A DNA stretch of 64,000 nt from Asterella californica (Eukaryota > Streptophyta > Marchantiopsida > Marchantiales > Aytoniaceae): assembly GCA_036924285.1 (NCBI GenBank), contig JAYKYS010000012.1:14260001-14324000 (forward strand), given 5' to 3'. The position numbers and the translations under genes were made by a program. Of this stretch, positions 10,521 to 22,485 are shown one piece after another. The notes beneath the pieces were generated by a model. It was given only the letters and a program-made list of their open reading frames with translations, was not told the origin of the DNA and ran no database searches. The stretch's first letter is position 1; every line of letters begins with the position of its first letter.

Positions 10521-12413
10521 AGAAGATGATCTTAAGAGCTGTTTGTAATAAGAAGTTGACTTCTTCAGAAGACGACCGTCTTCGGAAGATCGTCTTCTCA
10601 GTTGCTTCTTCAGAAGACGAGAAGACGGCGGAAGATGGGAAGACGGCGGAAGACACCTATCTTCCAGAAGACAGCGACCGCGAAGGACCAACCACGAGCT
10701 TTCGGGTAAGACAGTAGGTGTACCTACTGGAGCGCACCGAAGAGGTAGGTAGGTCAGGAAGACACCAAGGACGAGAACCCCTAATCTGCGGGGAAGATGC
10801 GTGAGGAAGCACATTAGACACCTTCCAACTTCCCGCAGCATAGCGCGCCTGAAGAAGATCGATTGAGAGAGTGAGCTTCGCGAGCTAGCATTGAGAGAGG
10901 AATCAAGTGAGACATCGAGGTATGAGAGAGTAAGTTGGCAGCTAGGCGAAGGGTGAGATTGAATTGCGGGAGCACAAACAGCAGAGAAAGCGAAGGCGTT
11001 TCTGTGGAGCTTCCGAGAAGCTGACAGTGAAGAGTGGCGAGTAGAAGCAGAGGTGGAATCAAGGTGTGGACCGAAATTGACAGCAGGCGCAATCGTGTGG
11101 AGTCGCATTGGAAGCTAGGACAAGAGCCAGAAGCGCGCGGAGGTCGAAGGCAACTCGGGGAGCCGAAGAAGACTGTAGAGGTTCTTCCCCCTGTTCTTTT
11201 CCCCTCCCACTTCTTCTCGCCTTTTCTTGGTACTCCCCGCGCTTCCTTGATTATGTGCAGGCAGCCTGATCGATTATCCCACCCCCATTCTTTCTATTGA
11301 GACATTGGGCGCGGAAGCGCTGTCCAATTTCTGTCGAGACATCTCCTTGCTTCTTTCCGAGCTCAATTCGAGCTTCCCTACTCCTAGCCCTCAAATTGGA
11401 GACCCCAACTATCAATTTCCCTACCCCCTACCTCTCTATCCCCGAAACTTGGAACAGAAGACGATTCGGAAGATGAGAACATCTTCAGAAGACGCTTCTT
11501 GAACTTGACTGTCTTCAGAAGTCGACTGAACACAATTCGTATCAAGAGTGGATTTGCTTTGCTTTTGTGTTTAGAGAGGCTTGGTACGAATCCTGAGTGG
11601 AGTGGTGAGTTGTTGTGTTAATTCGAGAAGTTGGAAGTCGGGAACTAGGCCTGTGCCTCCCGGTCTTCCAAGCTTCTCAACTCCACATCTTCCTAGAGAG
11701 ACTAGAAGACTGGAAGGCTGGCAAAATGAGCAAGAAGACGCGAGGGTCCATTCGGGTCTCTTCTGTCCGATCCATAGCAACCGTTCCTTCTTCTTCCCGA
11801 ACTTAGAAGAGAGTTGTGAGAAGTCTTGCTGGCAAAATCTAGAGGGAATGGTCGAGGGTCATGTCTTCCCATCATGCAGCAAGCTTCTTCTGAGTGCGTA
11901 TGAGAGGTGAGAAGTCAGAAGAACAGAGTGCAGTTGTCTTGAGTCTGTTGTGAGGATAGATTGCGTGTAGGAAGACGAAGACAGGTGAGACCAGTGAAGG
12001 GAAGTCTGACTTCGAGAAGTCTTCCGAGAACGACATTGAATCGGAAGCTGTCCCAAGTGTCTTCCCAGAGGCCACTGTCACCGCAAGAGCCCGCAACCAT
12101 CTTCTGAACTTTTCTCATACTCTACTTCTCGCATATCTTGTATCTTCTGATAGGAAGTAGGATGTAATGCAAGGTGGGTTGTCTTCTTGTTAATCCATGC
12201 GAGGCCTTGCTTAGATAGGATTGTTTAGATATAGCTCGGAAGACGAGAGCTATCTAGGAAGTACTGTTAGAATCCCGGAAGACGGAGTAGCTGTCTTCTG
12301 GAAGACTAGTTTCGTCTTCTGAGAAGTAGAAGCTAGACTGTGGGCACTCGAGAAGAACTGAGCCTTCAGCTCATAGTAGCTGCTTGTGGTTTAGTGCAAC
12401 AGATCTTCCAAGT
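10521..12413 (+). repeat. GAAGAC-rich non-coding leader of the second retroelement
   Basis: No convincing coding region. The hexamer GAAGAC or its complement GTCTTC recurs many times, for example at least eight times between about 10565 and 10680. Parts of it, such as the stretch around 11790-11870, match the reverse complement of 45000-45120, so it belongs to the same repeat family as the minus-strand copy at 40.06-46.2 kb. I could not assign LTR boundaries within it. Confidence 0.6.
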
Positions 12414-14393
12414 ATGTCGATGCATCCGCGAGGCTTGGTGTTACCAGCGGCAGAATTGGCCGAGGCCACTCCTTTCCTCAAGGAGTTGGGTCTCGACTTC
12501 TTCTTGTGGGATTGGAACCTCGTAGATCAAGGGCTTCAGGAGGAGGTGTGGGCCGCGTTACCACCGCGTAACTGTGTACCTGCGAAGGCAGGAGTAGCTC
12601 GGGGAAGACCGTCTTCCTGGACTGAAGACTGGTGGCGTAAGGCGTTTCACAGACCTGAGACCGAGAACCGAGGATATTGGTACGAGAAGAAGATCTTGCC
12701 TAGGATTGTGAGTTCATGGCATGTGCCTGGGAGTACCACCTGCCTTTTCGTGGAAGACAAGCAGGGGAGGAACGGTTGGAAGATAGAGTCTTACCGGGAG
12801 CCGAAGAAGCGACTTCTGGTGAAGTTGTTTCTGCATCTTTTCCCCAAGGGAAAAGCGCAGAAGACAAGGTACTTAGGAGATCAAGACGTGGAGTTCCTGG
12901 AATCAGTGTGGGATGACAGAGTGCCAATGTACTGGGGCGCGTACATCCACAACTATGTACAGACGGAGCTAGCATACTTGGGTACCCCGGCGGGAGGACA
13001 TCTGACGCCCTTCTTCTGCTACTTGTATGTAGCCGTGGGGGATCTTAGGGAAGATCAGCTGGCAGTGTATGGGCCAACGGAGCGACAGGAGGTGAAGGAG
13101 GAGACCTTGGAAGACGATGACCGAGAGACAGCAGCAACGCCCCCTCCCACTCTGATGCCACAGCTGAGACCCGGCTCTCACCAGAAGACGCTTCTGGTGA
13201 GGGAAGACGAGTCTAGTGGGTCGGAAGACGCCACGCCAGTGAGGAAGATGGGTCACAGAAGTGTACCGAGGACACCCATCTCCCTCATTCATTCAGGATC
13301 GGAGTCGGACTCGGAGGAAGACTTGCTGAGTACCCGATCGGAGCAGAAGACAGCTTCTGTAACACCTGGGAGTCTTCCGAAGACTCCAGAAGACGAAGGA
13401 TGGATGGGCGCTCCTACTGCGATGCGAGGAAGCACAAAGAGGAGAGCCGCTCCTGCCACGAGGAGTCTTCCACCCCGGAAGATGAGAAGAGTAGCTTCTT
13501 CTCGTGCGCAGAAGAAGAAGGCCGTAGTGGTGGAAGAGGCTTCCTTGCCTCTGGAAGACGAAGTCGACACCATGGAGCGAGTGGTGGAAATGAACTTGTC
13601 TTCCGCAGGAAGACGACTGGAGGAGTTCAGTGCCTACTTCCAGAAGGAGATCCAGCCCGCTATGGAGTTGCAGGAAAGGAGAGCGAGGGCACAGGAGAAG
13701 CCCTTACAGCCTGGATTCGGCCTGCGCACCTTGCTGCGACAGGAAGACAGCCAGCAGAAGACGGAGTCGCTGGAAGCTAGTCTCCGCACCACGGAGAAGC
13801 TTGCAGCCAGGTACAAGGCGGAAGCAGCTGCTTCTGCCAAGGAATCGATGCAACTTCAGAAGAGCAACCAGGAGTTGCAGGCGCGAGTACAGCAGCGCGA
13901 TCAGGAAGTTCTCTGAGTACCGGAGAAGATCACTGCCCTCGCAGAAGAGCAGACCACTTGGAAGATGCAGCGAGAAGCCGTAGAAGCACGAGCTGCAGTG
14001 GAGAAGACGCAGAGGGAAGCAGCGGAGGCTCGTGCGCAGAAGATGTTAGCTCAGTCGGTAGAAGCGCTTCGGAAGAAGTTCAACTTCACCGCGGGTAAGA
14101 AGTTACTTACCTTAGCTAGGGAATGGGACAGCGGGTCCAAGACGAGGTTGGTGGAATGCAGAGATAGCATGTTCAGATACCTGGATAGACAGATAGAAGG
14201 AGTGAAGACACTTTATGGTCTTCCCTCACTTCCGAAACCTGCAACCGCATCTTCCCAAGCCCTAGCACCCTCGACTGGATCCGGAATGGAGAAGGAGGAG
14301 TTCGATCTCGCTGTACACTTGGTGGTGACAGCGTTGGAAGACGAGAAGACTCCAGAAGACACCCCGGAAGACATGATGTCTTCTGGAAGATAG
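12414..14393 (+). pseudogene. extra retroelement ORF with coiled coil, one in-frame stop
   Basis: From ATG 12414 a frame of about 660 codons runs to 14393, broken only by TGA at 13914-13916; the frame is the same on both sides. The first 230 residues are globular and aromatic-rich (FLWDWNLVDQGLQEEVW, WWRKAFHRPE, GYWYEKKILPRI, PKGKAQKTRYLG). An acidic, Ser/Thr/Pro-rich linker and a basic patch follow (KRRAAPATRSLPPRKMRR). The rest is a long predicted coiled coil rich in Glu, Ala, Gln and Arg. It has no gag, pol or classical env motif. A diverged homologue is in the minus-strand copy (43508-44703). It lies upstream of the likely LTR and primer site of the following gag-pol, so it may be the 3' extra ORF of a tandem neighbour, as in Athila-type elements, or an Ogre-like ORF1. 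Function unknown. Confidence 0.6.
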
Positions 14394-14741
14394 GAAGACG
14401 AGCCGTCTTCCCAGGTATTCCGCGTGGAGGAAGCGACTTCCCCGGACCCTTATGAGGTCGCCATGGTCCCTAGTACTGCATCTGTGCCTCAGAAGACAGA
14501 AGACCATTCCGTCTTCCGAAGTCGAAGCCGAGGAAGACGCAGCCGCAGAAACAGCAGGGCCAGCGAAGAGCGAGGAGAGGGAAGCTACCTCAGTGGTACC
14601 CGAGGTAAGTGCAGGGCTTCCCAGCCCATCAGAAGTCGAGGTAGTAGCTCTGGTAGGAGCAGATCATGTAGAGATTGCCACCGAGCAATCAGAGTAGTTA
14701 GCAAACTTAATCGGCACTTCCAGATTTAGTAGGATCGGACA

Positions 14742-16342
14742 TGATATCTTAAGGGTGGCAGTTTTCCATGTAAAAATAGTTAGGACCCCATGTGGCAGCA
14801 TAGGTAGCGTAGGAGTAACACAGTGGAGGGCTAATTGGGAAGAGGGACGGCATGCATGTGAGGTGACAACCTCTTGTCAGCGCCTCTCTCTCTCCCTGGT
14901 GGTCGCCTCCCCTGACTCTCGAGGCAGATGGTTAAGTAGGATCGTAGAGTAGGAAATGGAGCTCTGCCAGTTCTGCCAGTTTTGTAGGATTCTGTAGTAA
15001 CTGAACATACACACTGATTCTACAGGCAGGCAGGCGAGACACATTAGAGCAGAGACAGTCTTAGCACACTACACCCGTCGTTGGAAACATACGAATAGTC
15101 TTGGAATATACAGGAGGGGTCTGCATACTCACACCAGCAGTGGTTCGAAGATGTAGATAGAAGTAGTGGACAGTCTAGGAACAGAGAATGCCATCCTCGT
15201 GCAGTCCTTTTAGCTAGGCTGGTGTGTCGAGGAGTAGACGTAGGAAGTAGCGGGAGTGAGCTTCCCAATGCCATTGTGACTTCTTCTTGGGGAATAGATT
15301 GTGGATTTGAGTGCTGCAGCTTCGCTCATGACTTCTGGGTGGTGGAATGTATTGAATTCGCTCCCAATTGTGCATGGGAAGTGTTCTTCTTGAGTGGCGG
15401 TGAATGTCAACAGTTGTGGAGTGTAGCTTGACTCGTTGAGTAGAGCACTTGGGATCTACGTACGAACGGTCTTCTGGGTAAGGGATCCCAGAAGACAGAG
15501 CAGTCAGAGCAGCGAAGTGAAGAAGAAAGAAGCCTTCTTCCCGCAACAGAAGACGACATCCTCGAGTAGAAGACGGTGCTACAGTACTCACGTTTGTTGT
15601 CTTCCTCCCCAAACTATTACAAGCATGGATGGCTTGTTAGTCAGGATCCGGACTAGAAGCTTGTTGGAATCTTAATTGCCCTTTTTCATCATGTTTTCTC
15701 TTGTTTGGATTTCTTCTTCTTCCCATCTTCCCTCATCTTCCCCATCTTCTTATCTTCTTCTAGTGAGCTTCCGATACTTCTATTGAGCTTCCGTGAAGGT
15801 GAATGTCGTTGTAGTGCTGCAGGAAGACAACTTCCGTAGGCAGAAGCCTGGGAAGGCTACAGGAGGCATACACCTTGTGATTTATCCAACCCGATTGGAA
15901 TATGAGTGTGAGAGTAAGGTGTAACGACTGTTACTAGTCGACTTCTGTGAAGCCGGACAGCCTTCTGGAGGTGTGAGAAGACGAGCTAAACCCCCAGAAG
16001 ACGAGAATCGCTTCGGGAAGACGGTATCGAGAAGACCGGAAGAAGCAACCTGGGAGCAGAAAGATCGTCTTCCCGAGCTTCTCTGTGAATAGTTGTGTGA
16101 TATTGTAATTGGTAGTTGTTTGTTTGGGTCCAGAGCACCATTTGGCGTGTCTGGAAGACGTGTTGTTTTGTGTGCTTTTGTGAGAAGACGGGATTTCTAG
16201 GCAAAACCCGTGTGTTTGTGTGTTTGAACAGATCTTAGAACTTGAGCAGCGTTACTTGTGCAAATCCTCTGTGGGAACGATATCTTGTATACTAAATGGG
16301 CAAAAGGAGAAATCCTACGTCACTACATATAGTGAGGAACCA
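14742..16342 (+). repeat. probable LTR of the Athila/Tat-like element
   Basis: Starts TGATATC and ends ACCA just before a primer-binding-like site. The homologous interval on the minus strand (about 41572-43233) starts TGTCACA and has a very similar length of about 1.6-1.7 kb. Stretches such as 15220-15470 match the reverse complement of about 42560-42790. GTGGGAACGAT at 16272, just before the end, is a motif I associate with the 3' end of plant Athila/Tat LTRs. No long ORF is convincing in it. Boundaries are approximate, and no second LTR of this copy is present, because pol is truncated. Confidence 0.45.
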
Positions 16343-16346
16343 TTTT

Positions 16347-16365
16347 TGACGTCGCTGCCAGAGAT
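16347..16365 (+). other. degenerate tRNA-Asp-type primer-binding site
   Basis: TGACGTCGCTGCCAGAGAT resembles the plant tRNA-Asp(GTC) primer site TGGCGCCGTTGCCGGGGAT with several changes. The second copy of the element has a form closer to consensus, TGGCACTGCTGCCAGA, on the minus strand around 41551-41566. Position just after the LTR supports the call. Confidence 0.5.
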
Positions 16366-16666
16366 TTCATCTTAGTAACTTCTGTTCTAAGCTTCCTAGA
16401 TCTGTGTGTCATTAGTTAGGTTCGTTTCGAACTAACTTCGATTGTCGTTGAATGTGTTGTGGGACTCTATCTTGCTAGAAGACGGGAACCGCAACCAGAA
16501 GCTGATAAGATACCTCAGGAAAAGTTGGAAGAAGCCGCTTCCCTGCTTCCAAGAACTCCTTGGAAGACTCGATCTTGGAAGATTGCAGTGAGTGCAACCA
16601 GAAGCAGGAGAAGAAGACGTTCTGAACTTGTGATCGGTTGTTTAGTCATTTGGTCTTCCGGATCTA

Positions 16667-18485
16667 GTGGTAGAAAAAGAGAAACATCTGTTCTCAGTAC
16701 TCTGGTGGATGCCTCCGACCGGAGGAAGAAGCAGAAGACGCACGGGTAAGGATCCTGAGTGGGTTAACTCACCCCAGCGAACCGCTTCTAGAGATCAGCG
16801 GATATCCCTGAGACACCAAAGGAAAGAAGAAGAGCTCAGGAAGATCCGATCGGTAGAGTTGGAAGAGCCTTCCATCTCGAGCATAATCTTTGGTGAAGAC
16901 AGAAACCAACCGGGTGATCACGTGTATAAAGTAGATTTCGGTTCTGGTTACTCGGAAGACGTCTTCCCAAGTGCGAGAGAAGCTTCTCAAGGTGAGGGAA
17001 GACTGGAGGAGATTGTTCCAGACGTCTCGGGAGGTAGCAGTGACAGTAGCTCTGACTCAGAAGACGATCTTCCTGATTCAGACAGGCCTGGACCTTCCAG
17101 AAGACCATCTCCACCACCTGGACCTGAGGAAGAAAGAAGTTGGCAGTCGCACCAGCCGGCAGTCAACATGGCTTCCCACACTCGGCAGAAGTACCATCCG
17201 TACGATGATGATGCTGATGCAGACGACTTCATCACGATGTTCGAGACCATCTCTAGATCCAACAAGGAAGACGCGGATGTTGACAGACTCCGTGTATTTC
17301 CCAGTTTGATCAAAGGGAAAGGAAGGAAGTGGATGAGTAAAACGTTGGATGATGTTGTAGTAATGGCCGCTTGGGCTACTCTGAAGGCAGCTTTTCTGAA
17401 GAGATTCAGAGGAGTGGGCTACGATCGTATGACCCTCATAGAGCTTCAGAGGCTCGAACGGAAGAAGAAAGAGACACTGAGGGATTACACCGAGAGATTT
17501 GAAGATCTCTTGGATCACATCCCTCAGAACCAAAGAAGACCCGGCTACTGTGCTCAGCAAGCTGTGGATTGGTACTTGGGAGGATTGTCTCAGGATATGG
17601 AATTGTACTGCAGAAGAGGAGGAGGTGATGATTTAGCGGAGGTACAGAAGCATGCCGAGCAGTATGAAACCTCGAGCATCACTCGGAATATGACGAAAGA
17701 CAAAGGGAAGACCTCGAAGAAGTCCACGAAGTCAAAGAAGTCTTCCCGGAAGTCCAAGAAGAAGTCCAAGTCCACTGAAACTGATAACAATGATTCGGAA
17801 GCAGCCTCTACTTCTGAAGAGTCTACTGTCGAAAGTTCAGAATCGGAATCTGAACCAGAGAAGAAGACGCGGAAGAAGAAGAAGGAGAAGACGCGAGCAA
17901 GGGAGGAAGTTGTGCAGAAGATGCCTCAAACTCAGATCATTCAGTCTGCACCTGATCCCCGCATCGATGAGGTTCTGAAGCAGTTTGCCGACCTGAAAGT
18001 TCAACTTTTGAACTAGAGGGACAAGCGGAAGCAGCCTACGGCTTCCCGGCCAAACCTTTGGTGCAACCTTTGTAACTCTTCCGGACACACCAGAGATCAG
18101 TGTACGTAGGACCAACCTGTCAACTGGGCAGGATGGGAAGAAGACGATGAGGGATATCTACACGATCCCAGTGGGGAAACTTGCTATAGGATCGAGACGA
18201 TACAACTCTTCACTCCTACGCCTCCCGCCCAATATAATCGTTATGTACCTAGGGATAGAGCTAGCAATGTACAGACCAGGACGCCCTGGCAGCCTTCTTC
18301 ATCACAACGACCTCTCAACCCTCTTCATGGAGCGTGCAATAATTATGGAGAGACATGACACTGGTGGTCCACCTGTCCTCACCCGAGAAGACAGATTGGG
18401 CAAGTGCCCTTGTGTGGGAACTGTAAGGAAGCCGGTCATTTCACAGGGAATTGTCCTCAGACCTTACGGTCACGACAAATGGTGA
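16667..18485 (+). pseudogene. gypsy gag with two CCHC zinc knuckles, stop-interrupted
   Basis: The main open part (16667-18016) has an acidic Ser-rich leader and then a capsid core. The core includes HPYDDDADADDFITMFE, KGKGRKWMSKTLDD, FRGVGYDRMTLIELQ and DYTERFEDLLDHIP, typical of Retrotrans_gag. A Lys/Ser-rich basic tail follows. After the TAG at 18014-18016 the same polypeptide is recognisable through further stops: a zinc knuckle CNLCNSSGHTRDQC (about 18060-18100) and a second, CGNCKEAGHFTGNC (about 18411-18452). The first internal Met in a good place is at 17168, but the acidic leader seems part of the protein. Gag would build the particle; this copy is broken. Confidence 0.85.
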
Positions 18486-21098
18486 GATTTGCAGATACCA
18501 TGCCTCCTGCAGAAGCTACATCATCTTCTAAGCCCGAGTTAGCAGTGGTACAGCACATCACGGTAGAAGAAGAAGATCCTGGGGATTGTACGGATTGTCT
18601 CCATATCGAGGAAGACGAACCAGACCCCGAGAAGCGTGAAGGAAAGGAACCTCAGCTGCAGAAGACGACTGCAGCTCAGAAGATGAAGACACCTGAAGAA
18701 GCGTCATCTCTCACTTTGACGGATGGTACTGTTTGGAATCCTGACCCGAATTCAGATAGTTGGTCTCCGGAGGAAGTTTTGGATGAAGTTGTGTTCAAGG
18801 TAAGTACCAGAAGCAAAGGGAAGTCAGAATCTCGCCAGAAGGACGTCAAGAAGAAGAAGCAGCGTAAGGAGAGGTCATCTTCTCCCGAGCGGCCGTCTTC
18901 TCCTACTTACGACCGAGAAGATCCGAAGTACTTTGCTCCTGACATAAGACAAGAGGTTGAAGCGATCATGCAAAAAGAGCTGGAGAAGAGACGGAAGATA
19001 GTACAGCAGCTTCCTACACCGACTACGGCGACACCTGTCTCACGGGAACAGCCTCCAGTCGAAGGAAGACACTCTTCTGATCTTCCACCCAAGGAAGCAG
19101 CCACTACATCTTCTCTGTTGGAAACACCAGTCACTCTTCTGAAAAGATCTCCGTACGACTTCTTGCGAGACTTGTGGAATCAGAAGACGGATGTAACCTT
19201 CCAACAGCTGTTGGATGACAACGCTGGTTACAGGAAGTTGTTACAATCTGTGCTTCGAGGATCGAGGAAGAGGAGGGCAGCTAAACTTCCCAAGAGCACC
19301 CCGATCCTAAGAATAGAGCATGAGGACTTGGGAGCCCCAGAACTTGATATGGAGATCCATGGCTGTCTTCTGAAGAAGGTACCCATTGATTCCGGCTCCG
19401 GAGTTAACATCATGACGGAAGAAACGGCGCATACCCTAGGCTTCACTGAATTCCAGCCTACTCTGAGAATTCTCAGAATGACGGACCAGACCAGAAGATG
19501 ACCTTTGGGGCAACTGAAAGATGTCCTCACGGTAATTGGTGGAGTATATTTTTACCTCACTTACATCATTTTGCGACCTGTAGCTAAGGTTGGATATTAG
19601 GTGTTGATAGGAAGACCCTAGCTGTATGCTGCAAATGTGAATACCGACTGGAGAAGGCAGCGTTTGAGATTTCCCAATCCTACACCCAAGCCAGGTGAGA
19701 AGGCTAATGTCTCGCTTCCTTGGATCAAGATTGGACACCAAGGTGAAACTCCGTCTACAACAGAGGGGTACACTTCAGAAGACTCGGCTGCGTCTTCTGA
19801 CAGTGATGAACGGTATAATGAGTTTATGGTGAATAACGTGTGTGCTACAGAAGTAGCAGAGAAAGTGAAAGATGTGGTCTGTGGATACATTGAGTGCTAC
19901 GAGATTGCGGAAGAAGAGCTTCCAGAAGACGAGAATACCGTCTTCCCTTCGGAAGATCCGATAGTTGGTCTTCCAGAAGACGAATCTGAACTAGAAGAAG
20001 CTCCCAAACCGGAATACTTTGGTGCCAGTGAGTACAGTCACACTGAAGGAATGGTAAACCCGGATGATCTCCAAGAGATGGAGGTTGCTCCTAGGAAAAA
20101 GCTGAAGCTTTCCAAGGTGATCGAGAGCCAGCAGTTGGAAGACTTTCGAGAACTTCTAACGGAGTTCCAGGATGTCTTCGCGTGGACCATAGAAGACATG
20201 AAGGGCATACCTCGAGAGTTGGGAGAGCATCGCATCAACTTGCTAGAGGACGTTGTTCCTGCACGGCAGAGGCAGTACCGGCTCAACCCCAAGTACTCGC
20301 TTCTGGTGAAGGACCAGATTGACCAATACTTGAAGGCAAGAGTCATCTTCCCAGTACTTAGCAGTGAGTGGGTAGCTCCTATTGTCATCGTGCCGAAGAA
20401 GCAGACAGGGAAGATCCGAGTGTGTCAGGACTTCCGGAAGCTGAACTTGACCATGAAAAAGGATCACCACCCCTTATCATTCACCGACTCTGTGTTAGAC
20501 CAGGTAGCAGGACATGAGTTCTACAGCTTCCTGGATGAGTATTCTGGGTACAACCAAGTTTCAATCAGAGAAGAAGACAAGTCGAAAACCACTTTCACTA
20601 CTGATTGGGCACGTACGCGTACAATCAAATGCCGTTTGGTTTATGCAATGCACCCGCCACGTTCCAGAGGTTGATGATTACAATCTTCAAGGAGTATCTT
20701 CGCACCTTTATGGAGATTTTCTTGGATGACTTTTGTGTGTTTGGATCAAGAGAAGACCACTTGATATTTCTAAGGAAGTGTTTTCTGAAGTGTAGAGAAC
20801 ATCGTTTGGCACTTCACCCTGAGAAATGCTTCTTTGGTATGTCAGAAGGGATCTTGCTAGGACATAGGATTTCCGGAAGAGGTATAGAAGTCGACTATGC
20901 TAAGGTGGAAGTCATCATGAAACTCCACCCACCTACTAACCTGACACAGTTGAGAAGCTTCCTTGGCAACGTAGGATACTACAGGAGGTTTATTGACAGG
21001 TACGCAGAGGTAGCAGGGAGACTCACTAAGTTGCTGAGGAAAGACGAACCATACATTAGAGGGCCGTGATGATTTTGTTTGGAAGGACCATGTGCGTA
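18404..21098 (+). pseudogene. gypsy protease and reverse transcriptase, truncated before RNase H
   Basis: Open parts at 18404-19501, 19637-20674 and 20605-21069 belong to one polyprotein. After the second zinc knuckle there is an acidic linker, then a protease core with the normal triad (PIDSGSGVNIM near 19385-19415). Two stops follow near 19500-19620. RT begins near 20240 (VKDQIDQYLKARVIFP, APIVIVPKK, IRVCQDFRKLN, YSGYNQVSI). A one-base frameshift near 20608 splits RT just before NQMPFGLCNAPATFQ. The active site is FLDDF near 20720. The thumb region (LRSFLGNVGYYRRFI) is present. Sequence similarity stops shortly after 21066, so RNase H and integrase are missing. Strongly recognisable but defective. 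Confidence 0.9.
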
Positions 21099-21717
21099 AT
21101 TGCGCGTCATGTCATCTTCCCAACATCGATGATATCATTGACTCAAGCTTAGCAGTTATACGCGCGGGCTTGAGGTGTATGTTGTTGTGAAGCCTTGATT
21201 TTTCATTTTTGTTAATTAATTGACTAGTTGTAGACTAAATAAGAAGAATAGGTAGTAAAAGATAGAGGATAGAAGTAGAGTAGTGTTAATTAGGAAGTTT
21301 AGTGAAGAAGATCTGCTCTTGAAGAATCAGTCAAAGTTGTGAAGTTAGTTTGGATGGGATTTCCTCATGAATGGATTCTTGGGACGAAGAGCTTTCTAAC
21401 GATATGTTATGCGAGAAAAACGGAGTCCGAATGACGAAGTTATCAAGGATTTAAGAATCGATGAAGTGGTGGGGTATGACTTCTTCGTACTTCGGCCGAA
21501 GAAGAACTTCGTCAGGCTGAGAAAAACTCTAACTACGGCATGTGTGACAAAGTCATGAAGATATATGAGAAAGATGTTAAGTCATTGTCATATCATGTCT
21601 ACAGTGTCAGAAAAGACGAAGAGACCGAGAGAGAAATTGACGAAGAAGTTGATCTTCAGCGAAGATTGTTTTGAAGAAAGTAACTATATGTGAGGAGGTT
21701 CTTCAAGAAGTTTCTTC

Positions 21718-21880
21718 AACTTCAACTTCGGACTTCAGACTTCAACTTCGTACTATCTTCAAACTTCGGCCTTCAACTTCAGACTTCAGACTTCAACTTC
21801 GTACAATCTTCAAACTTCGGCCTTCAACTTTGGACTTCGGACTTCAACTTCGTACTATCTTCAAACTTCGTACTTCATGA
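21718..21880 (+). repeat. 51-bp minisatellite, about three copies
   Basis: CTTCAACTTCGTAC recurs at 21740, 21791 and 21842, giving an exact 51-bp period. Since 51 is a multiple of three, one frame reads a 17-residue repeat ending in QLRTIFKLRP. The frame is open only from 21671 to 21880, so I regard it as a tandem repeat and not as a protein. Confidence 0.8.
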
Positions 21881-22040
21881 CCATCTTCGTGTCATATTTA
21901 AACTTGGAGGTGAAGTTGAACTTGACGACTACGAGACTTCACGACATGAAGTCATAGAGAGACACATTGCAAGAACTGCTAGTGACTAAGGATGAAGAAC
22001 TCAAGAAGGTTTCTCAAGCGAAGGCGACTGCATAAGAGAA

Positions 22041-22128
22041 GAGACTTCTTAAGAAGAGACTTCGGAAGAAGACCTTCGGGGGAAGAGACTTCTTAAGAAG
22101 AGACTTCGGAAGAAGACCTTCGGGGGAA
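22041..22128 (+). repeat. 44-bp tandem duplication
   Basis: GAGACTTCTTAAG begins at 22041 and again at 22085, followed by the same GACTTCGGAAGAAGACC block both times. Two near-perfect copies. Confidence 0.8.
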
Positions 22129-22477
22129 GAGACTTAGAAAGAAGAACTTCGGACGAAGGTGGATGAGATTACGACAACATACTTCGCCACCGAACTCGAT
22201 GGGACAGAGTTAGAGCTTCTCCAGCGGCTTCGGGCAGAGTTAACGATAGCGCCAGATCCTTCGATGAAGAGTAGGATAGTTAGGCTAGCGGAGAGGATCA
22301 TTCGAGATTTGAAGGAGCTTAGGGAGACAGTTAAGTTTACACTATGCAGTTTAGGACAGAAGTTACAGTTAGGTAGAGTAGATACTACGGTTCCGCCAAC
22401 TGGGGAGTCGTGATCATGCAGTCTAGATGTGACCATCTTTTGTAGGAAACGAGATCCGCCATCTTAGGGCGAAGGGC

Positions 22478-22485
22478 TATATAAG
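22478..22485 (+). promoter_or_regulatory. TATA box, likely LTR promoter
   Basis: TATATAAG in a GC-richer context (GGGCTATATAAGCGATGCG) within LTR-like DNA. It could start transcription toward 23 kb. There is no intact gene behind it. Confidence 0.4.

Noticed and set aside
16667..21098. Active gag-pol gene
   Set aside because: Several stops, a frameshift in RT near 20608, and no RNase H or integrase.
21718..21880. Possible CRISPR-like array
   Set aside because: The three 51-bp units are contiguous with no unique spacers, and the context is eukaryotic. It is a minisatellite.
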